In this document: piece after piece, positions 27,470-36,188 of the stretch
Position numbering within the stretch: the first letter of the stretch is position 1
Layout of the letters: every line of letters starts with the position of its first letter
NCBI GenBank assembly: GCA_016218815.1
Contig: JACRCX010000059.1
Location: 1 to 64,000 of the forward strand
DNA: 64,000 nucleotides
DNA from: Deltaproteobacteria bacterium
Lineage (GTDB): Bacteria; Myxococcota_A; Polyangia; DRWM01; JAAZOP01
Direction: 5' to 3'
The notes under the pieces: model-generated
What the model was told of the DNA's origin: nothing
The model's database searches: none
What the model saw: only the letters and a program-made list of their open reading frames with translations
Made by a program: the position numbers and the translations under genes

Positions 27470-28552
27470 GTGACCTCCCCCCTCCTCAGCGCCCTCCTCT
27501 TCCGGAGAGCCGCCGCCGCCACCCTCGCCACCGCCGCGGCACTCGCCCTCGTGGCGTGGGCGCTGCAGGTCGTGCGGGTGGCGCCCGAGGTCCTGACGTC
27601 GACCACGCCGGGCGCCCTCGCCGCACAGGTCGTCCTCCTGCCGCTCGTCCCCATCGTCTCGTTCGTCCTCCCCGTCGCGCTCGCGGCCGGAATCCTCGTC
27701 GCCGGCAGGCGCCTCCGGGCCGAGGGCACCCTCGATGCGCTCGCGGCTGCCGGGATCGCGCCGCGCCGGATCTGCCGGCCGTTCCTCGCGCTCGTCCTCT
27801 TCGCCGCCGCCGCCGGCGGCGCCGCGGCCCTGGTCGGCGAACCGCTCGCGCTCGGCGCCCTGCGCGACGCCGCCCCCGCGCTCGCCGCGGCGACCTTCGC
27901 CGGCCGTGCCGTGCCCGGCTCCTTCGCCCCCGCCGGACCCGGCGCCGACGTGTACGTCGAAGGACGCGCGCGGGACGCCTGGCGCAACGCCTTGCTCGTC
28001 CGCCGCGGCGCGCCCGGAGAAGTCACCGAGCTCGCGGCCCGGGACCTCCGCCTGGCAGACGCGCCGGGAGGCGGGATGGCCCTGGAGCTGCGCGACGGGA
28101 CGATGCGGGCCGCCACGCGCGACGGCGTCGTCACGGCTTCGTTCGCGCACCTGCGCCTGCCGTTCGACGTGGCCGCGCTGCGCGCGCGCATCGAGTCGAT
28201 GCTCCCGGCGGGCCTGGCGGCCCCGCCGTCCGCCGTCTTCGACGCCGAAACCCTCGCCACGGCTTCGCCCCGCGATCGCTACCTCGTCCTGCGGCGCTGG
28301 GCCTCGCCCTTGCAGGCGCTGCTCTTCGGCCTGTTGGCCGCAGGCCTGGCTCTCCGGCCGGTCGGACCCGTGCGCGGCGCCCTGGTCCTGATCGCCGTCG
28401 CGGTCGTCACCCACGCCCTCTTGCGCCTGCTGGAGCCGGCGGCGGGCGGCGGGCAGGCGCCGAGTTGGGCGGCGGTGCTGGCGCCCCACGCCCCCGCCGC
28501 GCTCGCCGCCGCGCTCGCCACGACTCGCCTTTACTTGGCCAAACCCGTTTGA
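27470..28552 (+). CDS. LptF/LptG-like permease family membrane protein
   Basis: About 360 aa from GTG 27470; the longer frame is repeat-derived. N-terminal membrane helices (to about 90) are followed by EGTLDALAAAGIAPRRICRPFL, the cytosolic coupling helix typical of LptF/LptG, a soluble periplasmic-type domain (about 135-265), and three C-terminal helices. It may be the partner of the permease at 8966-9934 in a lipopolysaccharide or lipid export ABC system, but no ATPase or LptA/C gene is in the window. Confidence 0.8.
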   Translation: MTSPLLSALLFRRAAAATLATAAALALVAWALQVVRVAPEVLTSTTPGALAAQVVLLPLVPIVSFVLPVALAAGILVAGRRLRAEGTLDALAAAGIAPRRICRPFLALVLFAAAAGGAAALVGEPLALGALRDAAPALAAATFAGRAVPGSFAPAGPGADVYVEGRARDAWRNALLVRRGAPGEVTELAARDLRLADAPGGGMALELRDGTMRAATRDGVVTASFAHLRLPFDVAALRARIESMLPAGLAAPPSAVFDAETLATASPRDRYLVLRRWASPLQALLFGLLAAGLALRPVGPVRGALVLIAVAVVTHALLRLLEPAAGGGQAPSWAAVLAPHAPAALAAALATTRLYLAKPV

Positions 28553-28601
28553 TACGCTGCGCGCGGCCGAGTGCCGACCGGATCGTGAATCGAGGAGCCC
28601 G

Positions 28602-30917
28602 ATGACCAGGTGCCCCCACTGCGGACAAACCCACGGCCCCGATAACCATTTCTGCGGCGTTACGGGCCAGCCGCTCGATCTGGGCCCACGGCTCCTGGGA
28701 CAGGTGTTGCTCGACCGCTTCGAGGTCACGAGCCTGGTGGGCGAAGGGCCGCTCGCCGTCGTCCTGCGCGCGTCCGATCGGTCCCAGGGCAACCGCGACG
28801 TCGCGGTCAAGATGCTCCACCCGCGCTACGCGCGCGACGCGGCCGCGACCGACCGCTTCCTGGCCGAGGCGCGCAAGGCCGGCGAGCTGGGCCATCCCAA
28901 CCTGGTGCCCGTGCTCGCCGTCGGTCGCGACCCCGGCGGAGCGCCGCTGGTCGTCCGCGAGTTCCTCGACGGCCTGTGCGCGGCCCGCTTCGTGCGCGAG
29001 CGCGGCGCGATGCCGATCGAGCTGGCCGCGTGGGTCGTCGCCGGCGTCCTGGCCGCGCTGCGCGCGGCGCACGAGGCCGGGCTCTACGACGGCGATCTGA
29101 CCGCCGATGACGTCTTCCTCCTGCGCGGACCCGGCGACGCCGTCATCGTCAAGGTGCTCGACTTCGGCGAGTGCCACCTGAAGCGCGCGGCGTTGGCGGC
29201 GGGGGCCGTCGGCCCCGAGCTCCAGCGGTCGTGGGCGCCCGAGCAGGTGCGCTCCGGGGTCGTCAACGAGCGCTCCGACATCTTCGCGGTGGGCTCGATC
29301 CTCTACCTGCTGGTCACCGGCAAGGCGCCGTACCCCGACGGCATCCCGCCCGCGCCGCAGGTGATCCCGCTTCCGCCCACCCCCTCCACCCTCCAGCCGG
29401 GACTCAACCGCAAGCTCGACCTGCTGGTACGACGGGCGATGTCGCTCCTGCCGACCGATCGCTACGCGAGCGCGGCGGCCTTCCAGGAAGCCCTGGCCGC
29501 GTTCGTCCCGGCGGCGTCGCCGAGGATCGATTGGGCCGGCAAGTCCGCGGCGCCCGCCTCCGGCTTCGTCGTCGTCGCGCCGGCGCCGCCCGCGCCGGCT
29601 CCCGCCGCCCCCAAGGCGGCCCCGGTCGCCGCGCGCGGAATGCACAAGGCGACGCTCATGGGCGCTCCGATCGCGCTCCCGGCGAGCCTGGCGACCCCTT
29701 CCGCGGCGGCCGCGCCGGTCGCCGCCGCCCCCGCTCCGAAGCCCGTGCCGTCCGGGTTCGTGCCCGGCGCCGCTGCTCCGGCCGGGCCCGCTCCGGCGCT
29801 CGGCCCCTCCACCGCCCGCATGCCGGTCGGTGCGGCGGCCGCCGCGCACGCCGCCGGCGCGATGTCCCCCCCGGCCTCGCCGCTTGGCGCCGCCGGTATC
29901 GCTTCGGCCGACGCCACCGCGCCGACGATGCAGATGCCGGTGATGGACGCCGCCGCGCCCCCGCCGGGGGCGCCCCTGCCGACGTTCGAACAGGCTGCGG
30001 CGACGCCGCCGTTACAAATGTCCGGGATGGCGCTCGGTCATGCCGCGGCTGCGCCTGCGATGGCGCCCGGGACCGCGTTCGGACAGGCTGCGGCAGCGTC
30101 GCCGTTGCAAATGTCCGGGATGGCGCTCGGTCATGCCGCGGCTGCGCCTGCGATGGCGCCCGGGACCGCGTTCGAACAGGCTGCGGCGACGCCGCCGTTG
30201 CAAATGGGCGGCAAGGCGAAGTGGATCGTACTGGCTGTCGGCCTCGTGGCCGCCGCCGTCGTCGGGATCGTGATCTTCGCGACGGGCGGCGGCGATGAGG
30301 GCGCCAGGCCGCCCGGAACGGCGCCCGGTGCGGTCGACGTCGCGGCTAGCCCGGCCGCCGATGCGGGCGCGGCGCCCGCCGCGGCCGATGCGGGAGCCGT
30401 CGAAGCGGCCGCGCCGGCGCCGGTCGACGCGGGGGCGGCCGAGGAAGTCGGGCCGGTCGAGGAGGACGCGGGGACGGCCGAGGGAATCGGGCCCGACGTC
30501 GAGGAGGCTGTGTTCGAGGCGGAACCCGGGGAAGCGGATGCCGCCGACGCGGAAGCGGAACCGGACGTCGTGGACGAGGGGCCGGATGCCGGGGAGGCCG
30601 AGGCCGAAGCGGAGGCCGAAGCGGAGGCCGAGGCGGAAGCCGAGGCGGTCGATGCCGGCGTCGCGGAAGAAGCGGCCGCGCCCGACGCGCGGGTGCGCGA
30701 GGCGGCGGCGCCGGATGCCGCGCCCGCCCGCGACACCGCCGCGCGTGATGCCGCGAGCCGCGAGGCCGCGGCACGGGACGCTGGGAGCCGCGAGGCGGCG
30801 CCCAGGGACACGGCGGCGCGGGACGCCGGTTCCACGACGACCGATCGCGGCCGGCCGCGCGATGCCGGGGCGCAGCGCGAGGGCCGGACGGGCATCATCC
30901 GCGACATCGGACTGTGA
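28602..30917 (+). CDS. Zinc-ribbon pseudokinase with one membrane span and acidic extracytoplasmic tail
   Basis: A 771-aa protein. Residues 1-20 form a ribbon-like CPHCG...CGVTG motif. A Hanks-type kinase fold follows (about 36-300): VAVK Lys 70 and DFG 187-189 are kept, and APE is present. The P-loop reads GEGPLA without the last Gly, and the HRDLKPxN loop reads DGDLTADD, so the Arg, Lys and Asn are lost while the catalytic Asp stays. Residues 300-535 are Ala/Pro-rich with 31-aa tandem repeats. One span (about 540-562) leads to a long Ala/Asp/Glu-rich tail containing an EAEAEAEA run. Probably a phospho-independent scaffold or sensor. Confidence 0.88.
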   Translation: MTRCPHCGQTHGPDNHFCGVTGQPLDLGPRLLGQVLLDRFEVTSLVGEGPLAVVLRASDRSQGNRDVAVKMLHPRYARDAAATDRFLAEARKAGELGHPNLVPVLAVGRDPGGAPLVVREFLDGLCAARFVRERGAMPIELAAWVVAGVLAALRAAHEAGLYDGDLTADDVFLLRGPGDAVIVKVLDFGECHLKRAALAAGAVGPELQRSWAPEQVRSGVVNERSDIFAVGSILYLLVTGKAPYPDGIPPAPQVIPLPPTPSTLQPGLNRKLDLLVRRAMSLLPTDRYASAAAFQEALAAFVPAASPRIDWAGKSAAPASGFVVVAPAPPAPAPAAPKAAPVAARGMHKATLMGAPIALPASLATPSAAAAPVAAAPAPKPVPSGFVPGAAAPAGPAPALGPSTARMPVGAAAAAHAAGAMSPPASPLGAAGIASADATAPTMQMPVMDAAAPPPGAPLPTFEQAAATPPLQMSGMALGHAAAAPAMAPGTAFGQAAAASPLQMSGMALGHAAAAPAMAPGTAFEQAAATPPLQMGGKAKWIVLAVGLVAAAVVGIVIFATGGGDEGARPPGTAPGAVDVAASPAADAGAAPAAADAGAVEAAAPAPVDAGAAEEVGPVEEDAGTAEGIGPDVEEAVFEAEPGEADAADAEAEPDVVDEGPDAGEAEAEAEAEAEAEAEAEAVDAGVAEEAAAPDARVREAAAPDAAPARDTAARDAASREAAARDAGSREAAPRDTAARDAGSTTTDRGRPRDAGAQREGRTGIIRDIGL
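29985..30205 (+). repeat. 93-bp tandem repeat inside the pseudokinase gene
   Basis: Units start at 29985 and 30078 and a partial third at 30171. Each encodes 31 aa containing PLQMSGMALGHAAAAPAMAP. The units differ at only a few bases, so the duplication is recent. Confidence 0.95.
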
Positions 30918-31013
30918 GCGCCCGGCGCCGCGCGGACGGATAGCGGGCGAGGGCGGCGGGGGATTCGGGGAACGGCAACGCGGCGCCTGCCGACACGGGG
31001 CGCCAGGAAGGCG

Positions 31014-32405
31014 GTGGCGACGATGATGCACCACATCAGGCTTCGCGGCGCGATGGTCCTCGTGCTCGGACTCGCCCTGATCGTTCCGGCGGCGGCGGGC
31101 GCCCAGCAGCTCGACGAACAGACGCGGGCGCACGCCCGCGAGGTCTGGGCCCAGGCCAGCGACGACTACGACGCCGGTCGCTACGAGGAAGCGCTGGTCG
31201 GCTTCCGCGAGGTCTACGACCTCACGAACAAGGCCGAGGCGCTGCTCAACATGGCCCAGTGCTACTTCTTCCTCATGGATCCCGTAAACGCCATGACCTA
31301 CTTCCGCAGGGCACAGGCGGCGCTGGGTACCGACATCGACCCGGAGACCCTGGCGGACATCGAGAACAAGATGGGTCGCCTGCGGGACAAGGTGGGCATC
31401 CTGCTCATCGACGTGAACGTCGACGACGCCACGATCCAGGTGGAAGGCGAGCGCGTCGGCCGCTCGCCGATCCTCGATCCCGTCTACGTGCTGCCCGGCC
31501 ACGTCACCGTCCGCGCCTCGACCAGCTCGGGCGCCTCAGCCGAGCAGCAGGTCGTCGTCGACGGCGGACGCGAGACCCATGTCTCTCTCGAGCTGACGAC
31601 CATGGGCGAGGGTCCGGGCGAGGGTCCCGGCGAGGGTCCGGGCGAAGGTCCGGGCGAGGGTCCCGGCGAGGGCCCCGGTGAGGGCCCCGTGGAACCGCCG
31701 CCCCCGCCGCCGCCCCCGCCGCCGCCGAGCGGACCGGGCCGGCTGGTGGTCGAGTGCGACGTCCAGGACGCGACCGTCATCGTGAACGGCGAGCGAGTGG
31801 GTCGCGCCCCGATCGAGGACGAGCTGGAATCCGGGGTGTACAGCGTCGAGGTTTCGGCGGACGGCTACGAGGGCTATGCGGAGACGATCACGATCTACCC
31901 CGACCAGGAGACGAACCTCCGGGTGAGCCTGATGACGGCCACGCCCGAGGGCTTGGACCCCATGTGGTTCTGGATCGGGGTCGGCGCCACCGGCGCGCTG
32001 GCCGCGGCCACCATCGGCACGGGCGTCGGGGCGGCGATGTACAACGGCGACGCGGACGACTACCTCGTGCAGATCCGCCAGCAGACCATCAACGGCCTGC
32101 AGCCGCGACCGCCGGCCGGCATCGGCTGCGGGGGCGCCAGCCCCGCGGACGACCCGGATTGCTGGGCGCCGTTCACCGCGCGCAGCGAGCGCCTCCAGCA
32201 GTTGCACGGCGAAGCCATCGACACGGCCGACAGCCTCGAGATCGCGACCTGGGTCCTGCTGGGCCTGACCGCCGCGGCCGCGGGCGGGACCGTCTACCTC
32301 TTCCTCGAAAGCGCGCCGCTGTTCGGCGGCTCCGAGGCCGACATCACCTTCGCTCCGATCGCGACCGAAGGCGGCATGGGCCTCGGCGCCTGGGGCACTT
32401 TCTGA
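31014..32405 (+). CDS. Exported TPR-PEGA protein with (GEGP)n linker
   Basis: A 463-aa protein. Signal peptide ends VPAAAGAQQ. The N-terminal part is a TPR-like helical pair (ASDDYDAGRYEEALVGFREVYDLT...AEALLNMAQCY). Two PEGA-type strand motifs surround a low-complexity hinge: VDDATIQVEGERVGRSPI and VQDATVIVNGERVGRAPI. The hinge is about seven GEGP units and a Pro run. Two later hydrophobic stretches (about 310-330 and 408-430) suggest membrane anchoring. PEGA proteins with TPRs are frequent in Myxococcota beside kinase-like genes. GTG 31014 or ATG 31023 may be the start. Confidence 0.85.
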   Translation: MATMMHHIRLRGAMVLVLGLALIVPAAAGAQQLDEQTRAHAREVWAQASDDYDAGRYEEALVGFREVYDLTNKAEALLNMAQCYFFLMDPVNAMTYFRRAQAALGTDIDPETLADIENKMGRLRDKVGILLIDVNVDDATIQVEGERVGRSPILDPVYVLPGHVTVRASTSSGASAEQQVVVDGGRETHVSLELTTMGEGPGEGPGEGPGEGPGEGPGEGPGEGPVEPPPPPPPPPPPSGPGRLVVECDVQDATVIVNGERVGRAPIEDELESGVYSVEVSADGYEGYAETITIYPDQETNLRVSLMTATPEGLDPMWFWIGVGATGALAAATIGTGVGAAMYNGDADDYLVQIRQQTINGLQPRPPAGIGCGGASPADDPDCWAPFTARSERLQQLHGEAIDTADSLEIATWVLLGLTAAAAGGTVYLFLESAPLFGGSEADITFAPIATEGGMGLGAWGTF

Positions 32406-32491
32406 ACACGGCGCGCCGCCCGACACGGTCCACCCCGTCGTCGTGGTCGTGGTCGTCGTGGTCATCGTTGTGGTCATCGTCGTCGGGCTCC

Positions 32492-32523
32492 ATCCGAACC
32501 GCGGGCTTCAGCCCGCGGCTGCC
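32492..32523 (+). repeat. REP-like element, single hairpin
   Basis: Half of the REP family: CCGAACC then CGCGGGC-TTCA-GCCCGCG. It overlaps the region where the following gene should start. A GTC/GTG simple repeat (about 32432-32488) lies just upstream. Confidence 0.8.
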
Positions 32524-33382
32524 CCCCCTCGCCACTTGGCCGCTGCTCGCCCCGCTGCTCGCGGCCTCACCGGCCCTCGCGCAGGAGGAGGTCGTGGAAC
32601 GGGCCGACCCCGACACCGGGGCGGTCGCGCTGCCCGATCCCGGACCTCGGCCCGGATACCCGCAAGCCCAGCTCTGGCGCCCGCTGGCGCTCGAGCAATG
32701 GCAGGTGGAGCTCGCGGCCGACGGGCGCCTGGGGCTGGACGCGGGCGCCGCCCTGGAGCCGTCCGACGTCGTTTTCGGCGGCTCGCTCGGGGTGCTCGAC
32801 GAGCTCCAGGCGGGCGTGATGCTGGATCTACGCGCCGCGCCCGAGCCCGGGGCTCCGGAGCGGGTGGCGCATGCGCTCGAGATGGAGGCGACCTACGCGG
32901 TCTTCACCTCCGGGCCGCAGAACCTCGCCCTGGCCGGCTCGATCTGGCTGTGGCTCACGCTGCGCGAGGACCCGGCGCTCGTCCTGGCGCCGACGGTGTT
33001 CGGGGTGTGGCGCGTCGCCGGGTGGTTCGGGCTGCGCGCCGCGTTGTCGGTGCCCGTACGCCTGCAGATCAAGAAGAACGAGGAGATCTGGGTCGACGTT
33101 CCCGGGGCGCTCTCGACGGCGCTGCGTTTCGACGACGGAGCGGACACCGCGCTCCTGTTCGTGCTCCGGCCCCAGTTCCAGCCGCTGGACTGGCTGTGGG
33201 TGGCGGTCGGCGCGGGCGTCGCCGCGCGCGGCACCGACGACGTCGTCGTGCCGCTCGACTTCGAGCTGGGCCTCACTCCCTGGGGCCCCATCGACATCTT
33301 CGCCAACTTCGCCTTCCCCGATCTCCAGAGCATCGGCATCGACAAGCGCACCCTCACCGTGGGGCTTCGCGGGCGCATCTGA
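32519..33382 (+). CDS. Probable outer-membrane beta-barrel-type protein; start unclear
   Basis: The frame encodes a signal-like ATWPLLAPLLAASPALAQ followed by about 260 residues of alternating strands (QVELAADGRLGLD, ELQAGVMLDLR, LALAGSIWLWLTL, GLRAALSVPVRLQI) ending in LTVGLRGRI, consistent with a small beta barrel. No ATG, GTG or TTG lies between the REP element and the signal; TTG at 32468 is before the REP, and CTG at 32519 is inside its end. The REP has probably replaced the original start. It follows the TPR-PEGA gene and may work with it. Confidence 0.65.
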   Translation: MPPLATWPLLAPLLAASPALAQEEVVERADPDTGAVALPDPGPRPGYPQAQLWRPLALEQWQVELAADGRLGLDAGAALEPSDVVFGGSLGVLDELQAGVMLDLRAAPEPGAPERVAHALEMEATYAVFTSGPQNLALAGSIWLWLTLREDPALVLAPTVFGVWRVAGWFGLRAALSVPVRLQIKKNEEIWVDVPGALSTALRFDDGADTALLFVLRPQFQPLDWLWVAVGAGVAARGTDDVVVPLDFELGLTPWGPIDIFANFAFPDLQSIGIDKRTLTVGLRGRI

Positions 33383-33411
33383 TCGGATGCCGTGCGAAGG
33401 CTGCGAAACGG

Positions 33412-33454
33412 GGGGGAAAGAAACCACCGATGGACACCGATGGACACAGATGAC
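33412..33454 (-). repeat. Dispersed repeat, family B
   Basis: Copy of the CATCGGTGTCCATCGGTGGTT phrase in reverse sense, ending GAAAGAAACCACCGATGG on the plus strand. It lies between convergent genes. Confidence 0.8.
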
Positions 33455-33507
33455 GGGGAGGGGGCGGGTTCACCGCACTCTCCTCCGCGCCCGCGTCCGG
33501 TGATCGT

Positions 33508-36006
33508 TCACGACCGGAGAGCTGACTCGCCGCACGATGGGCAAACGGCCGAGGCGCGCCTTCCCTCGGCAACGTATCGCGCGAACACGGGATGGCCACA
33601 AGCCGGGCACTTCGCCGGCGAATCGGCATCCAGGAGCGCCACGCACTCGAGCCGCACACCCGCGGCGGCCAGTTCTCGCGCCGGGACCTCGGCGGCAGGA
33701 GACAGGTACAGCCGCAGTCCGGTTTCGTCGGCATGGGCCGCGGCAAGCCCGCACCGGTTCCAGAACCCCTTGTCCACGAGCAGCCGGCGCCCCGTCGCCG
33801 TGCGATCCACCCGATGCCGCACCGCAGGACGCAGCCCATCCACGATCTTCCGCAGCACCGCGAAATGGTCCGGGTCCGCGACGAAAGCCTCGAACCACGG
33901 TCGTGCGGGCACCTCCCGAAGCAGCGCGACCGGCCGGGCAGGTACGGCGAGCGCCGCCGGCGCATCGGCCGCCCCTCCCGCCGCGGACCGCTTCCACGGC
34001 CGCTCCCCCACCAATTCAGGTTCGAATGACGCGGCGAATTCCGCCACCACGACCCTCAACCCGCTCGTCCCGCCCACGCCCACCACCGACCCGATCCCCG
34101 CGAACGCCAGCGTCGCCGCTTCGTCCCGCAGGAACCACTCGCGCAGCGCGCCCCGCGCCAACGTCACCGCCGGCGCCTCCGCCGCCCCCGCCTCCACCCG
34201 GAACGACAACGCCCGCCGCGCCCGCTCCGCGAACGAATCGGGGACTTCAAGGGCGCCAAGTCCCTGGCCCTTGAACGGTGTGTTGTCTTCGGTCCCTTTT
34301 CTGCGTCTCTGCGTCTCTGCGCGAGAATTCCCTATCCCTTCCCTTTCCCCTTCACCTTCCCCTTCCAGCCCCGCACCCGCCCGTTCGTACTCCCGTCGCA
34401 GCACCCGCCGCGACACTCCCAGATCCAGATCGTCCCAGGGACACACCGCGTTCGCCGGAAGCTCTGCGGCCAGCGCTTCGACGTCGAGGCCGTCCATCTC
34501 GAGGCGGCGCACCACGCGGTCCGCGTCGCCTCGGCGCAGCTCGCCGTCGTAGGCGATCCGGTCCTCGATCGAGGCGCGGACCAGCGCCGGCGTTCCCGCA
34601 CGCCCCGCCCGGCAGAGCAGGGTCGCCGCCCGGATCTCCTCGGGCGACGCCGAAATGCGGAACTCCGCACCCGCGCTCCGCGCCACCTCCTCCAGCCGCC
34701 GCAACGGCGCGCGCACGTCCCGCAACGGCGCGAAGGCCAGCGGCGTCCCAGGCGCTGGGAACAGCGGCATGGCGCTGACAAGCAGGCGGAGGCGCGGCGC
34801 CGCCCGCGCGATCGCTCCGAACAGCGCGGACGCCTCGTCCAGGTCCGCATCGGTCTCCAGCCCCGTCGCGATGAAGAACAGCTTCGCCTGACGCAGCCCG
34901 GCCCGGTGCATCGGGCCCAGCAGGCCGGGCAGCAGGCCGGCGTCGAACCGCTTTCCCAGCCACCCGCGGAGCCGGGCGCTCATCCCCTCGACCCCGATCG
35001 TCAGCTCCCGCTTCCCCAGCCGCGGCAGCAGCGCGGCAAGCTCGGGCAATCGCACGAACGAGATCCCGGCCAGGCTCTTGGCGGACAGCCGCGGGTAGAT
35101 CTGCAGCAGGCGGCGCAGCAGGTCGAACAGGCCGCGCTGGCAGCCGAGGTCCGGGGAAAGAAGGTTCAGGTCCGTCGCGGCGAGCGCGGCCTTCATCCGC
35201 GTCGCAACCTCCACCACGAGGTCCGGGCTCGTCTGGCGGTGCGGCCCCAGCGCCCAGCCGTCGCGGCAGAAGCGGCAGCGATGCGGGCAGCCGAACGCGA
35301 CCGGCAACGTCTCCTCGCCCGCCTCCCCCGTCCAGGGCAGGAACGCGCCGTCGTAGCCGCGCCACGCCTCCGGCGGATCGTTCCGGCGCCTCACCGGCAT
35401 GGGCAGTCCGTCGTGGCGCGCACGGATCCGCTCCAGCCGATTCTTGCCCCGGAAATGCTCGTAGAACGCGGGGACGCAGATCCCGGAAACGCGCCGCGCC
35501 AGCTCCTCCAGCATCTCCGCGCGCGACGCGCCGCGGGTGCGGCACTCGGCCACGATCGAAAGTGCTTCGGGGAGCGCGGTCAGGCCGTCGCCCACGACGA
35601 CCGCGTCGACCAGGCCCTCGTCCCTTCCGCCGTCGACCGGACCATGGAGGAACGAGGCGACCGGCGCGGAATGGCCGCCCAGCAGGACGAGCGGGCACGA
35701 GGGGTCCGCGGCGCGCGCGGCCGCCCCGAGCGGGATTCCGGACGCGCGGAGCAGCCGCGGGAGGTTGAGCGCCTCCTGCGCGACGGTGAGCGTTATCCCC
35801 AGGACGTCGAAGCGGCGCGCCGGCTCGCCCGACGCGGACGCAAGCCAGCCCTGAGGCTCGCCCAAGGCCCGCGGCTCGTGCGGCGGGCGGTAGGCGACCT
35901 CGCCGTGCACGCCCGGCACGCGCCGGGCCGCCCACAGCAGCGCCCGGTGCGTCACGGACGTCTGCACCTGGTCCGCGGTCGAGAGCCGGCAGAGCAGCAG
36001 GCGCAG
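33508..36006 (-). CDS. B12-type radical SAM protein with C-terminal zinc ribbon and in-frame repeat insertion
   Basis: About 832 aa. The N terminus (LRLLLCRLSTADQVQTSVTHRALL) and LVLLGGHSAPV...VDAVVVGDG are the cobalamin-binding-like domain. The radical SAM cluster is C240-x3-C244-x2-C247 (CPHRCRFC). The core continues to about 480 (LTIGVEGMSARLRGWLGK). A linker at about 555-575 reads NSRAETQRRRK, the translation of a family C repeat (34295-34330). A second domain ends in a CxxC/CxxC zinc ribbon (CPACG, CPSCG). No standard start codon lies after the REP element at 36087; CTG 36006 or GTG 35967 are guesses. Substrate unknown. Confidence 0.82.
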   Translation of the reverse strand: MRLLLCRLSTADQVQTSVTHRALLWAARRVPGVHGEVAYRPPHEPRALGEPQGWLASASGEPARRFDVLGITLTVAQEALNLPRLLRASGIPLGAAARAADPSCPLVLLGGHSAPVASFLHGPVDGGRDEGLVDAVVVGDGLTALPEALSIVAECRTRGASRAEMLEELARRVSGICVPAFYEHFRGKNRLERIRARHDGLPMPVRRRNDPPEAWRGYDGAFLPWTGEAGEETLPVAFGCPHRCRFCRDGWALGPHRQTSPDLVVEVATRMKAALAATDLNLLSPDLGCQRGLFDLLRRLLQIYPRLSAKSLAGISFVRLPELAALLPRLGKRELTIGVEGMSARLRGWLGKRFDAGLLPGLLGPMHRAGLRQAKLFFIATGLETDADLDEASALFGAIARAAPRLRLLVSAMPLFPAPGTPLAFAPLRDVRAPLRRLEEVARSAGAEFRISASPEEIRAATLLCRAGRAGTPALVRASIEDRIAYDGELRRGDADRVVRRLEMDGLDVEALAAELPANAVCPWDDLDLGVSRRVLRREYERAGAGLEGEGEGEREGIGNSRAETQRRRKGTEDNTPFKGQGLGALEVPDSFAERARRALSFRVEAGAAEAPAVTLARGALREWFLRDEAATLAFAGIGSVVGVGGTSGLRVVVAEFAASFEPELVGERPWKRSAAGGAADAPAALAVPARPVALLREVPARPWFEAFVADPDHFAVLRKIVDGLRPAVRHRVDRTATGRRLLVDKGFWNRCGLAAAHADETGLRLYLSPAAEVPARELAAAGVRLECVALLDADSPAKCPACGHPVFARYVAEGRRASAVCPSCGESALRS
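34295..34330 (+). repeat. Dispersed repeat, family C, inside a coding sequence
   Basis: CTGCGTCTCTGCGTCTCTGC followed by GCGAGAATTC. It lies antisense within the radical SAM gene at 33508-36006 and keeps its frame, adding a short basic linker. Confidence 0.85.
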
Positions 36007-36086
36007 CGCCGATCGCTCGAAGCCGGATGGCTCCGGGCCGCCGGGCTCGGGTCCGCCGGGTGACCCGCTAGGTTGTCGGACTTTCG

Positions 36087-36163
36087 CATCCGAACCGCGG
36101 GCTTCAGCCCGCGGCTGGTCCGGCCGACCCAGCCGCGCCCTGACGGGCGCGGTTCGGTTTCGG
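36087..36163 (+). repeat. REP-like double hairpin element
   Basis: CCGAACC, GCGGGC-TTCA-GCCCGC, spacer, GCGCCC-TGAC-GGGCGC, GGTTCGG. It sits between the Nudix gene stop and the apparent start of the radical SAM gene. Confidence 0.85.
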
Positions 36164-36188
36164 CCAGCTCGCGGGTGGTTGAGTCCGC

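Noticed and set aside
24866..28810. 1314-codon minus-strand open frame
   Set aside because: It is antisense to the lamin-tail lipoprotein and the permease, both with clear signals and domains; composition is typical of a shadow.
31600..31730. GEGP and Pro runs as a possible mobile minisatellite
   Set aside because: They lie in frame between two PEGA motifs and behave as a protein linker; nothing indicates a separate element.
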